Notes under the pieces: model-generated | The model's input: only the letters and a program-made list of their open reading frames with translations | Database searches by the model: none | What the model was told of the DNA's origin: nothing | NCBI GenBank assembly: GCA_964552325.1 | Contig: CAZKHA010000023.1 | Location: 1 to 33,785 of the forward strand | Direction: 5' to 3' | From: CAZKCK01 sp964552325 | GTDB lineage: Bacteria > Bacteroidota > Bacteroidia > Bacteroidales > TTA-H9 | DNA length: 33,785 nt | Position numbers and translations under genes: made by a program | Part shown: positions 1-8,319 of the stretch, piece by piece | Numbering within the stretch: position 1 is the stretch's first letter | Layout of the letters: each line of letters begins with the position of its first letter

Positions 1-42
1 AGCAAGGAACAGATTCTTGAAATGGTTCAAAAATATTTGTAG
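1..42 (+). CDS. 3' end of an upstream gene (partial)
   Basis: Reading from base 1 gives thirteen codons, SKEQILEMVQKYL, followed by TAG. The peptide looks like an amphipathic C-terminal helix such as ends many response-regulator receiver domains. That would fit the signalling genes just downstream, but thirteen residues cannot identify a family. The next gene starts 42 bp later on the same strand. Confidence 0.35.
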   Translation, partial: SKEQILEMVQKYL

Positions 43-84
43 TTTTTCGTTTAAATTTCCACTACGCACAAATTTTCTTGGAAT

Positions 85-3009
85 ATGAAAAAGAAAGAAA
101 ACGAAGTAGTAAGTGCTTTAAAAAGAGCAAATTATATTGCCGCAATAGGCGCATCGGCCGGAGGCCTCGAAGCTTTGCAAGAGTTTTTTAAAGCCGTTCC
201 GCTCGATAGTGGAATTGGGTTTGTGGTTATACAGCATTTGTCGCCCGATTATAAGAGCTTAATGGATGAATTATTGGCCCGATATACCAAGCTACCCATA
301 CGCAAAGCTTTGGATAATATGCTAGTAGAGGCAGATACGGTTTATTTGATACCACCCCGCAAAAACCTCACCATCTTTCATGGTAAGCTGCTGCTTGAAG
401 ATCAGGGCGCACGAAGTGGGTTAATCTTGCCAATCGATATATTTTTCAGGTCGTTGGCAAACGATTTAGGAAAAAACGCCATTGGAATCGTTTTATCGGG
501 TACAGGTAGCGATGGAACTTTGGGCACACGAGCAATAAAGGAAGCCGGCGGTATGGTAATGGCACAAGAAGAAACCACGGCCAAATTCGATGGAATGCCC
601 CGTAGTACGATCTCAACAGGGCTTGTTGATTACATTCTGCCTCCGGGTAAAATGCCCGAAGAACTTGTAAACTACATAAAACATCCTTTTGTTGGGCAAG
701 CCAAAGATACGGGCACAGTGCTTACGGGCGATGAAGACAGTTTAACCAAAATCATGATGATCCTCAGGGATTATTGCGGCATTGACTTCTCTTACTACAA
801 AGAAAACACCATCATACGAAGGCTCGAACGTAGGTTGAGTATCAACCGTTTTGAACGCCTGGATGATTATTTGAAATTCTTGAACGAATCGGGCAAAGAA
901 AAGGATATCCTTTACAGGGAATTGCTCATTGGTGTTACAAGGTTTTTTAGGGACGAAGCGGCCTTCTCCATCGTGAAGGATAGCTTGCTTCCAAAGCTTG
1001 TGGAAAATAACAAACAACCGATACGAATTTGGTCAGCGGGATGTTCAACTGGTGAGGAAGTATATTCCCTGGCTATGATACTTAGGGAGTATCTTGATGA
1101 AAAAAGGTTGGATAACGAAGTAAAGATTTTTGCCACCGACATTGACAAGCGTTCCCTCGAACTTGCCGGGCAAGGTATTTATCCCGAAAGTATCGTTAGC
1201 GATATAGAGCTTCCTTTAATACATAAGTACTTTGTCAAAAAGGATTCTGGATATCAGGTAAATGAGACTATTCGAAAGATGGTGATTTTTGCCACACACA
1301 ATGTGTTTAAAGACCCTCCTTTCTCTAAGCTTAATATGATTGTGTGCCGCAACCTGTTTATATACCTCAAGCCTGATAGCCAATCGCGCGTTCTGTCAAC
1401 GTTTTACATGGCTTTGAAAGCAGGTGGTTTTTTGTTTATGGGAAGCAGCGAAACACTGGGCTCACATTCCGAGGCGTTTAATATTCTAAGTGCAAAACAC
1501 AAAATATATCAAAAAAAAGCTGGCTTTAACGCCAATATCCAACCCCAAGACTACAGCTTTTCTGAAACACTTTCAAGCAAAGAAACCCTTGGAAAAAAGT
1601 ACTTTTCGCGCAAAACCCCCAAACGTGAACAAATAAACGAAAAGATTTTTGATCTTTTGCTTCCTCCTTCCGTGTTGTTGGATGATCAAATGAGTGTTAT
1701 TCAGGTAATTAATGATATTAATCCCTACATCCAAGTAAAATCAGGTAAGTTTAACCAAAACCTTACCAACATGGTTTCACCTGAAATTGCGGCCATAATT
1801 AGCAACATTTATAGGCGGGTAAAGAAGGCAGGAGACCGGGTTGTTTTTGAGAATGTGCATATTAAAAGGAATTCCAGTACGGTTAAAATCAACATCGAAG
1901 GATGGATGTTGCAACAGGATGACGAGGGAACCTTATACTTAGTGTCGTTTAGCGAAATTCCTGCCGGAGTCACAGAACCCAAGCTAAGCGGGGTAGTTGA
2001 TTATGAGAGTCAATACCATGATAGGGTTGTTGAATTGCAAAATGAACTGCAATTTGCCAAAGAAAACTTACAAGCCACCGTCGAAGAACTCGAAACCTCA
2101 AATGAAGAACTTCAGGCATCCAACGAAGAGCTTATTGCCTCCAACGAAGAACTTCAAAGCACCAACGAAGAGTTGCAATCAGTAAACGAAGAACTTTATA
2201 CCGTAAATTCAGAATACCAAAGCAAAATTGAAGAATTGATTCAACTAAACAATGATGTTACTAACTTGTTGAATAATACAGAAATAGGTGCATTGTACTT
2301 AGATCGTAAACTCTGCATCCGAAAGTTTACTTCAACCTTCTCAAAAATTGGGAACATCCTCGACCTTGATATCGGTAGGCCTATCCATCACATAGCTACA
2401 TCGCATTTGTATGCTGAATTTTTGCAGGATATTTATACCGTGCAAGAAAACCTGCAGCCCATCGAAAAAGAAGTTTCACATGCAAATGGAATGTTGTATT
2501 TGGCTCGAATTGTTCCTTATAGAACTGATTTTCAAGCTGTAGATGGTATTTTGGTAACCATGGTAAATATTTCTAACTTAAAGCAAGAAAGAATTACTTT
2601 ACAAAAAACAACCGAAAGGTTGCATTCCTCGCTTGAAATGGGCAATATGGCATGGTGGGAATGGGACATAAAAACAGGAAATGTGCTGATGCACGAAAAG
2701 AAAGCCACCATGCTAGGTTATACTCCCGAAGAATTTCCTTCGAATGTGTATGAAATATGCAAGCTTATCCATCCTGATGATTACGAACTCACCATGAAAA
2801 ATATGCGCGATCACCTCGAAGGAAATGCTCCTACTTATGAAGTTGCATACCGTATTATGAAAAAGGATGGAGGATATAAGTGGTATTATGATAAAGGAGG
2901 TGTAGTTGAGCGCGATATAAACGGCAAACCGCTCAAGGTTATAGGCCTAGTACTTGACCTTAGCGAGTCGAAGCTTATGGAACAACGATTCCATATCAGT
3001 AACAAATAA
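85..3009 (+). CDS. CheB-CheR-PAS fusion chemotaxis-type signalling protein
   Basis: A 974-residue fusion of a chemotaxis methylesterase and methyltransferase with PAS sensor domains. The CheB-like domain spans about residues 15-200, with a visible Ser-His-Asp triad: Ser24 in GASAGG, His51 in IQHLSP and Asp143 in GTGSDG. A CheR-like domain follows at about 218-490, with the SAM-binding segment WSAGCSTGEE near 315, then FATDID and VCRNLFIYL. A strongly heptad-like NEEL/SNEELQ coiled coil covers about 645-720, and two PAS domains follow at about 725-840 and 848-970. There is no N-terminal receiver domain as in classic CheB, and no kinase domain. The kinase is probably supplied by the next gene, 10 bp downstream. 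No chemoreceptor or CheA gene is in the window, so a role in a signalling pathway other than motility is likely. That role is inferred; the domain calls are firm. Confidence 0.93.
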   Translation: MKKKENEVVSALKRANYIAAIGASAGGLEALQEFFKAVPLDSGIGFVVIQHLSPDYKSLMDELLARYTKLPIRKALDNMLVEADTVYLIPPRKNLTIFHGKLLLEDQGARSGLILPIDIFFRSLANDLGKNAIGIVLSGTGSDGTLGTRAIKEAGGMVMAQEETTAKFDGMPRSTISTGLVDYILPPGKMPEELVNYIKHPFVGQAKDTGTVLTGDEDSLTKIMMILRDYCGIDFSYYKENTIIRRLERRLSINRFERLDDYLKFLNESGKEKDILYRELLIGVTRFFRDEAAFSIVKDSLLPKLVENNKQPIRIWSAGCSTGEEVYSLAMILREYLDEKRLDNEVKIFATDIDKRSLELAGQGIYPESIVSDIELPLIHKYFVKKDSGYQVNETIRKMVIFATHNVFKDPPFSKLNMIVCRNLFIYLKPDSQSRVLSTFYMALKAGGFLFMGSSETLGSHSEAFNILSAKHKIYQKKAGFNANIQPQDYSFSETLSSKETLGKKYFSRKTPKREQINEKIFDLLLPPSVLLDDQMSVIQVINDINPYIQVKSGKFNQNLTNMVSPEIAAIISNIYRRVKKAGDRVVFENVHIKRNSSTVKINIEGWMLQQDDEGTLYLVSFSEIPAGVTEPKLSGVVDYESQYHDRVVELQNELQFAKENLQATVEELETSNEELQASNEELIASNEELQSTNEELQSVNEELYTVNSEYQSKIEELIQLNNDVTNLLNNTEIGALYLDRKLCIRKFTSTFSKIGNILDLDIGRPIHHIATSHLYAEFLQDIYTVQENLQPIEKEVSHANGMLYLARIVPYRTDFQAVDGILVTMVNISNLKQERITLQKTTERLHSSLEMGNMAWWEWDIKTGNVLMHEKKATMLGYTPEEFPSNVYEICKLIHPDDYELTMKNMRDHLEGNAPTYEVAYRIMKKDGGYKWYYDKGGVVERDINGKPLKVIGLVLDLSESKLMEQRFHISNK

Positions 3010-3019
3010 ACTTATTTCA

Positions 3020-5068
3020 ATGGACTCAAAGCGGAAAGAAGATATTAACAAGATGATTGAGCGGGCGTTAGCAAAAGCCAGCTTTAATGATACACCCATA
3101 GCCGAATCGTATGATGAATTAATAGAAGAATTAAAGATTTATCAATACGAACTTGAATTTCAGAATGATGAGCTGAAGAGGATACAGGTTGATTTACAAA
3201 AGTCGCACGATGAATTTCAGGATTTGTTTCAAGAAGCGCCCGTGGGGTATTTAATTCTGGATGAGGATTTTGAAATTATTGAGTGCAACCGAACGCTTCA
3301 AAAAATAGTTGGAATAACATCAGACTGCGAGGCCAAAAGAGATTTCAGAAAGCTATTAGCCTTTGAATCACAAGATACGTTTTACCATTTTTGGAAGGAT
3401 TTGCTTCAAATGAAGGATCCTTTGCCAGTTGAGGTTAAAATGACAAATGAGTTTGGCGCAATATTAATTGCCTTTATTTACGGCAGGCTTGTTCACGACC
3501 AAGATCGCAAAGAAATTAGGCTTGCTATTGTGGATAATACCAGTATTTATAAAACCAGGAAAGAACTTGAACTAAGCGAATCAAAATATAATGGCTTGGT
3601 TTCACGAATGTCGCAAGGGCTGGCCCTGCATAGGATTATTCTTGATGATTTCGATCAACCAATTGATTATGAATTTCTTGAAATAAACGATGCTTTTGAG
3701 GTAATTACGGGTTTGAAAAAAAAGGAAGTAATAGGTAAAACAGCTAGAGAAATTTTTAAAGATTTTGATCCTAGTTGGGTAGCTAGGTACGGGAGGGTGG
3801 CTTTAACAGGTCAACCTACTTCCTTTGAAGATTTTTCAACACATTTACAAAAGTATTTTGAGATTTTCGCCTATCAAAATGCACCTGGGCAGTTTGCGGT
3901 AATTTTTGGGGATATAACCCAACGAAAGGCCCTTGAAAATGAAGTGTATAAGCGGCAACAATTACTTGATATTGCATTAACTGCTTCTTCAACAGTGGTG
4001 TGGGAACTCAATTTAAGCACATTTGAGCTTACTGCAATAGGCTCTGAAGCATTGGTTGAAATTTCAGGTCAGCAACCACACTTGTTTAAGAACTTACCAA
4101 AGGATAAATGGATGCAATTGATTTACCATCAAGACCGCGATGATTTGTTAAAGCAGATCATACGTTTTGAAGCTAATACAAATAGCTTGGCAGTTGTGCG
4201 TTGCAGGATCCAAAAACCCGATGGTTCGCTTACTTGGGTCGCCATTAAAGGCAAGGTAATTGGCAATGATGCTTTTAACAAACCGCTCATTTTATCGGGG
4301 ATAATAGAAAATATACAAGAAACCGTAGAAATTGAACTTGAAATAAGCCGAAAAAATGAAGAATTGATTAAGTTGGTTGCCGAAAAAGATAAGTTTTTTT
4401 CAATTATTGCTCATGATTTACGCAGCCCATTCAACTCGTTTTTGGGGTTTACCGAACTTTTAACCGACGATTTTGAAACCCTGCCTAAAAGCGAAATACT
4501 TAAGATATTGCAGATGATGCGTAAATCGGCAAATAATGTATATGCCCTGCTCGAGAATCTGCTTGAATGGTCAATGCTTCAACAAAATAGGGTTGTTGCT
4601 CAAAAAAAGGAGTTCAACCTTAATCAGTTAATTCATGCTACCATCGATTTGTTACAGCCATCCGCTCAAAACAAGCAAATTACCCTGTGTTTTAATAAAC
4701 TTGACAATTATCAAGCCTATGCCGATACCAATATGGTGCATACTGTTTTGCGCAATCTCATAACCAATGGTATAAAATTTTCAACTATAGGTTGTGAGGT
4801 GAAGGTGGATTTAAAGCAAGTGGATGTCAATATGTTAGAGGTAAGTGTTTTAGACACGGGGATTGGAATGGATGAAGAACTTTTGGCAAATTTGTTTAGC
4901 TTAAATGGTACAAGCGGCCGTAAAGGTACAGCCGGTGAACCTTCAACTGGGCTTGGGTTATTGTTGTGCCAAGAATTAGTAAGACTTTGTGGAGGTGAGT
5001 TAAAGGTTGAAAGCAGCATTGGCCAAGGTAGCAAAGTGTTGTTTACCTTACCAATCAGACCAGTGTAG
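3020..5068 (+). CDS. PAS-domain sensor histidine kinase
   Basis: The protein is 682 residues from the ATG at 3020. The frame stays open upstream to 2954, but that would overlap the preceding gene by 56 bp; 3020 leaves a 10-bp gap and is preferred. The order is a short N-terminal helical segment (YDELIEELKIYQYELEFQNDEL), then three PAS-like domains at about 65-175, 190-305 and 315-440, then a HisKA domain with phospho-accepting His465 in IAHDLRSPFNS. The HATPase domain shows an N box (NLITNGIKFS), a G1 box (DTGIGM) and a G2-like stretch (GLGLLLCQEL). No transmembrane segment or signal peptide is seen, so the kinase is probably cytoplasmic. It has no receiver domain, and no response regulator gene follows. 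It most likely forms an operon with the CheB-CheR-PAS gene and works with it. Confidence 0.92.
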   Translation: MDSKRKEDINKMIERALAKASFNDTPIAESYDELIEELKIYQYELEFQNDELKRIQVDLQKSHDEFQDLFQEAPVGYLILDEDFEIIECNRTLQKIVGITSDCEAKRDFRKLLAFESQDTFYHFWKDLLQMKDPLPVEVKMTNEFGAILIAFIYGRLVHDQDRKEIRLAIVDNTSIYKTRKELELSESKYNGLVSRMSQGLALHRIILDDFDQPIDYEFLEINDAFEVITGLKKKEVIGKTAREIFKDFDPSWVARYGRVALTGQPTSFEDFSTHLQKYFEIFAYQNAPGQFAVIFGDITQRKALENEVYKRQQLLDIALTASSTVVWELNLSTFELTAIGSEALVEISGQQPHLFKNLPKDKWMQLIYHQDRDDLLKQIIRFEANTNSLAVVRCRIQKPDGSLTWVAIKGKVIGNDAFNKPLILSGIIENIQETVEIELEISRKNEELIKLVAEKDKFFSIIAHDLRSPFNSFLGFTELLTDDFETLPKSEILKILQMMRKSANNVYALLENLLEWSMLQQNRVVAQKKEFNLNQLIHATIDLLQPSAQNKQITLCFNKLDNYQAYADTNMVHTVLRNLITNGIKFSTIGCEVKVDLKQVDVNMLEVSVLDTGIGMDEELLANLFSLNGTSGRKGTAGEPSTGLGLLLCQELVRLCGGELKVESSIGQGSKVLFTLPIRPV

Positions 5069-5708
5069 AAAATGATGTAATATGCAATTGGCCATCGAAA
5101 AAAGCCAAAGCAACCCACACCCACCCATTTGCCGAATAGCCTTATAATTTAGTAGCATTCGTGTTAGCTGGCCTATTTACACCAATTTGGTTAGCTCGTT
5201 ACAAACCTTATTCGGCAATACTATCGTTTTGGGTACGGTTTGAGCTCTTAAGAATGTGCAAACCCTACTGTGAATGTGAGCGTTTTAAAAAAGTGGTCTT
5301 TTTTTATGCCCCAGTGCAATCGTGAAAATTTGAATGTTATCCATCCCGATGAATTAATATTTACCCTCTAAATACGGCGAAGAGCCAATAAATACCCACA
5401 AATAATGGCGACGAGTCAATTATCTGTTTAGCAAATCCTTTTTACTAGCTATTCATAAGGGTCAAACCACTAGTAGCCACTATGGTGCAGCTTGCAAAAA
5501 CCGTCAGAAAATTACGCACTCCATAAGAACGCGCAGCAAGTATCTGCGTTCCAAATAGGCAAGATTTTGGACGCACTTCAACATATTCATCATTCAGTAC
5601 ATTTCTGCACTCTTCAACATGCTACGTGCGGGCGCTCAGCTTAAGTGCTTAGGGCAACCTTTTCTACCACGAATTCTTAGGGCAGGCTAGCTTCAAATTA
5701 CCTCATCC
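5069..5708. other. 640-bp convergent intergenic region, no gene seen
   Basis: Lies between a plus-strand gene ending at 5068 and a minus-strand gene ending at 5709. No ORF here resembles a protein. The last 130 bp are GC-richer and carry a dispersed repeat copy, listed separately. No clear terminator hairpin with a T-run was found for either flanking gene. Confidence 0.6.
5607..5660. repeat. Dispersed GC-rich repeat, copy 1
   Basis: This segment contains TTCAACA (5613-5619), GTGCG (5626-5630) and GCGCTCAG (5632-5639). The same blocks with identical spacing recur at 28686-28712; 23 of 27 bases match. A nearby partial copy, CACTTCAACAT, lies at 5574-5584. Similar CTTCAAC/GCTCAG strings are familiar from non-coding DNA of many Bacteroidota. 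This copy sits at the end of two convergent genes. Confidence 0.5.
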
Positions 5709-6719
5709 TCACATCCGTTGCGTGAGGCTTTTGGGGATTCGTCCGTTTTTTATCGACTCCGACCTTAGGCGGCGGCCCACAATGCGTTCGACCATGTTGC
5801 CCAATTCCAGGAGTTTATCCACATCAATGCCGGTATCAATACCCATTTCGTCCATCATCACCACCATGTCTTCGGTGTTTACCAAACCGGTAAGACTTGG
5901 GTCGCGGTAGTAATAAGCTCCGGTGCCCGACACGGGAACGCCATCAACAAAGTTAGCGGGTTGTCCGCCAATGCCTCCCATCGACGATTCGTAATTGGTC
6001 ATGCCGGTCTGTAATGCAGCCAATACATTGGCCAAGCCCCAACCGCGGGTGGTGTGGAAGTGAACGATGTGCTTTGAAGGATCGCCAAAATGCTTGAGCA
6101 ACATGCTAAAGTAGCGGTAAACGCGATCTGGTGAGGCTGAGCCGTCGTGGTCGGCATGTTCAACATCGGTAGCACCTATGTCGAGCCAGCGTTGGGCAAA
6201 CTCCACCGCTTTTTCCATCTTGGTAGGGCCTTCGATGGGGCAACCCCAAATGGTTGATACCGTTCCGTTTACTTTCATTCCGGCAGCACGGGCTTTTGGT
6301 ATCCATTCTTCACACATCTTCCAGTATTCGTCTAGCGACAGTCCTGAGTTTTTCCGATGGTGCGACTCGCTGGTCGATACCATAACCAGAATGCGATCAG
6401 GGCCCCAGCCCTCGTTGTGGGCTTCGATGGCGCGCTCGATGGCCTTTTCGCGTATGGTGACAGCAGTAAGTTTCACCTCCGCAAGCAGGTGTTTCACCAG
6501 TTTGCTGGCCCTTATGCCCTTAAACACTTCTTCGGCATCCTTAAATTGGGGCATGCCTTTCGGATTGCCAAAGTTGGTAACTTCAAGGTGTTTAAAACCA
6601 GCAAGTATCGACTGTTCCAGGACCCAAATCTTGGCTTCGGTGGGTATAAACTTTTCTTCGTGCTGGAACCCATCACGTACTGTGATGTCGCCAATTTTTA
6701 CTTTTTTAGGGTAGTCCAT
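5709..6719 (-). CDS. HMGL-like (DRE-TIM metallolyase) enzyme lacking the HMG-CoA lyase cysteine
   Basis: A 336-residue TIM-barrel protein of the HMG-CoA lyase / isopropylmalate synthase superfamily (COG0119-like). The signature GDITVRDGFQHE carries Arg15 and metal-ligand Asp16. The HxH metal motif is His220/His222 in HFHTTRGWGLAN. Canonical lyases have GLGGCP followed by a conserved Asn. This protein reads GIGGQP with Gln253 in place of Cys. After an insertion of about ten residues (ANFVDGVPVSGTG) it has TGLVNTEDM, with Leu where the metal-ligand Asn is expected. Asn256 might take over. It is therefore unlikely to be an ordinary HMG-CoA lyase; a related aldol or Claisen reaction on an acyl-CoA is possible. 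It is the last gene of the CoA-transferase operon, 18 bp after subunit B. The superfamily call is firm and the reaction is unknown. Confidence 0.85.
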   Translation of the reverse strand: MDYPKKVKIGDITVRDGFQHEEKFIPTEAKIWVLEQSILAGFKHLEVTNFGNPKGMPQFKDAEEVFKGIRASKLVKHLLAEVKLTAVTIREKAIERAIEAHNEGWGPDRILVMVSTSESHHRKNSGLSLDEYWKMCEEWIPKARAAGMKVNGTVSTIWGCPIEGPTKMEKAVEFAQRWLDIGATDVEHADHDGSASPDRVYRYFSMLLKHFGDPSKHIVHFHTTRGWGLANVLAALQTGMTNYESSMGGIGGQPANFVDGVPVSGTGAYYYRDPSLTGLVNTEDMVVMMDEMGIDTGIDVDKLLELGNMVERIVGRRLRSESIKNGRIPKSLTQRM

Positions 6720-6737
6720 ATTGCCAACATATTGGGT

Positions 6738-7394
6738 TTATAATTGCATTTCAGGTATTTCGCCTTCGATTAGGAGTGTGCCTTCGGTGGCTTTTTTAAT
6801 TTCTTCGACGCTTACGCCGGGTGCACGTTCAAGTAGTTTAAAGCCGGCAGGGGTTACCTGAATAACCGCTAAATCGGTCACGATTTTCTTTACGCAGTTT
6901 ACGCCCGTTAAGGGCAGTGTGCATTTTTTAAGGAGTTTTGAGTTGCCTTCGCGATCGGTATGCTGCATGGCCACAATAATGTTTTTGGCTGCAGCCACCA
7001 AATCCATGGCACCGCCCATGCCTTTTACCAGTTTACCGGGCACTTTCCAACTGGCAATATCGCCTGTTTCGGTAACTTCAAAAGCGCCAAGCACGGTAAG
7101 GTCAATATGTCCTCCGCGTATCATGCCAAAGCTTTCGGCCGAGTCGAAAAATGAAGCCCCATCAACATAGGTCACCGTTTGTTTGCCGGCATTAATGAGG
7201 TCAGGGTCCACTTTGTCTTTGGTTGGGAAGGGCCCAATGCCCAGCAATCCATTTTCAGAGTGCAATGTTACATCCATTCCCTCGGGAATGTAATTTGCTA
7301 CCAATGTGGGGATACCAATCCCAAGGTTTACATAGTAGCCGTCTTTTAATTCTTGTGCTATACGTTTAGCAATTCCGTTTTTATCGAGTGCCAT
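6738..7394 (-). CDS. scoB: 3-oxoacid CoA-transferase, subunit B
   Basis: A 218-residue class I CoA-transferase beta subunit (SCOT B / AtoA family). It moves CoA between succinyl-CoA and a 3-oxoacid such as acetoacetate. The catalytic glutamate is Glu47 in the SENGLLGIG motif. NLGIGIPTLVANYIP near residues 23-37 and GGAMDL are also typical. Length is normal for the separate bacterial subunit. Its partner, subunit A, lies upstream on the same strand, separated by a repeat and an assembly gap. The downstream HMGL-like gene follows after 18 bp. The pairing with HMG-CoA lyase genes suggests use of acetoacetate from leucine or related degradation. Exact substrate preference cannot be read from the sequence. 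Confidence 0.94.
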   Translation of the reverse strand: MALDKNGIAKRIAQELKDGYYVNLGIGIPTLVANYIPEGMDVTLHSENGLLGIGPFPTKDKVDPDLINAGKQTVTYVDGASFFDSAESFGMIRGGHIDLTVLGAFEVTETGDIASWKVPGKLVKGMGGAMDLVAAAKNIIVAMQHTDREGNSKLLKKCTLPLTGVNCVKKIVTDLAVIQVTPAGFKLLERAPGVSVEEIKKATEGTLLIEGEIPEMQL

Positions 7395-7496
7395 GGTGTT
7401 ATTAATGTGCTAATGAGTTAATGAGCTAGTGTGCTAGTGTCCTAATGAGTTAATGTGCTAGTGTGCTAGTGAGTTAATGTGCTAGTGTGCTAGTGA
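7392..7496. repeat. Imperfect tandem repeat, unit about 8-24 bp, next to assembly gap
   Basis: A run built from GTGCTAGT and GAGTTAAT words (for example TTAATGTGCTAGTGTGCTAG) repeated with small changes, starting just upstream of the scoB start codon. It runs straight into the N block, so the array is truncated and its real length is unknown. It probably broke the assembly. Such words are common intergenic low-complexity repeats in Bacteroidota. Confidence 0.8.
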
Positions 7497-7596
7497 NNNN
7501 NNNNNNNNNNNNNNNNNNNNNNNNNNNNNNNNNNNNNNNNNNNNNNNNNNNNNNNNNNNNNNNNNNNNNNNNNNNNNNNNNNNNNNNNNNNNNNNN
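7497..7596. other. Assembly gap (100 N)
   Basis: Exactly 100 N, the usual placeholder for a gap of unknown size, between the subunit A and subunit B genes. The left edge is the tandem repeat. The right edge starts four bases before the subunit A stop codon. No duplicated flank was seen here, unlike the second gap. Confidence 0.97.
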
Positions 7597-7600
7597 CACA

Positions 7601-8293
7601 TCAATCTTTCGTTGTAACAAATTCAATCTGTTTTTGGTAGTTGCTACCTTGGAAGATTTTTTGAATAAAGATGCCGGGTGTATGTATTTGATTGGGATCG
7701 AGTTGGCCGGCGGGTACTAGTTCCTCTACTTCGGCAATGGTTATAACTCCGGCAGCGGCCATCATGTTGTTGAAGTTATTGGCTGTATGCCTGTAGATTA
7801 GGTTTCCTTTGGTGTCTCCTTTCCAGGCTTTTACAATGGCATAATCGGCACGCATTCCGTGTTCTAGCACATGCATCTTGCCATTGAATTCCCTAATTTC
7901 TTTATCGCCCTGTACTTCGGTACCAAAGCCTGCAGGCACAAAAAATGCGGGGATTCCGTTGCCTCCAGCCCTTATTCGTTCGGCCAGTGTGCCTTGGGGT
8001 ATCAATTCTACTTCCAGCTCACCACTAAGCAATTGACGTTCAAATTCTTTATTTTCGCCAACATACGACGAAATCATTTTTTTAATTTGATGGTTCCTCA
8101 GGAGTTTTCCCAAGCCTACATTATCGATACCGGCATTATTCGAGATGCAGGTTAACCCAGTAACCTCAGCCTCCACCAAGGCATCAATGCAGTTCTCGGG
8201 TATGCCGCAGAGGCCAAAGCCTCCGAGCATAATGCTGGCACCATCCGGAATTTCGGCAATGGCTTTTTTAGCATTTTCTACTACTTTTCGCAT
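7601..8293 (-). CDS. scoA: 3-oxoacid CoA-transferase, subunit A
   Basis: A 230-residue class I CoA-transferase alpha subunit (SCOT A / AtoD family). The CoA-binding signature GGFGLCGIPENCI is near residues 24-36, followed by SNNAGIDNVGLGKLL and the GGNGIPAFFVPAGFGTEV region. It forms the active enzyme with subunit B. The stop codon (TGA on the minus strand, 7601-7603) is only four bases from the gap edge, so the gene is complete. It begins 26 bp after the HMG-CoA lyase stop and is probably the second gene of the operon. Confidence 0.94.
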   Translation of the reverse strand: MRKVVENAKKAIAEIPDGASIMLGGFGLCGIPENCIDALVEAEVTGLTCISNNAGIDNVGLGKLLRNHQIKKMISSYVGENKEFERQLLSGELEVELIPQGTLAERIRAGGNGIPAFFVPAGFGTEVQGDKEIREFNGKMHVLEHGMRADYAIVKAWKGDTKGNLIYRHTANNFNNMMAAAGVITIAEVEELVPAGQLDPNQIHTPGIFIQKIFQGSNYQKQIEFVTTKD

Positions 8294-8319
8294 AGTTCTG
8301 TATTAATTTATTTAAGATG

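Noticed and set aside
402..1148. Minus-strand ORFs inside the CheB-CheR gene
   Set aside because: They are antisense to a strongly supported coding region and show no domain of their own.
7392..7496. CRISPR array
   Set aside because: The repeat words are short, contiguous and without unique spacers, so it is a simple tandem repeat.
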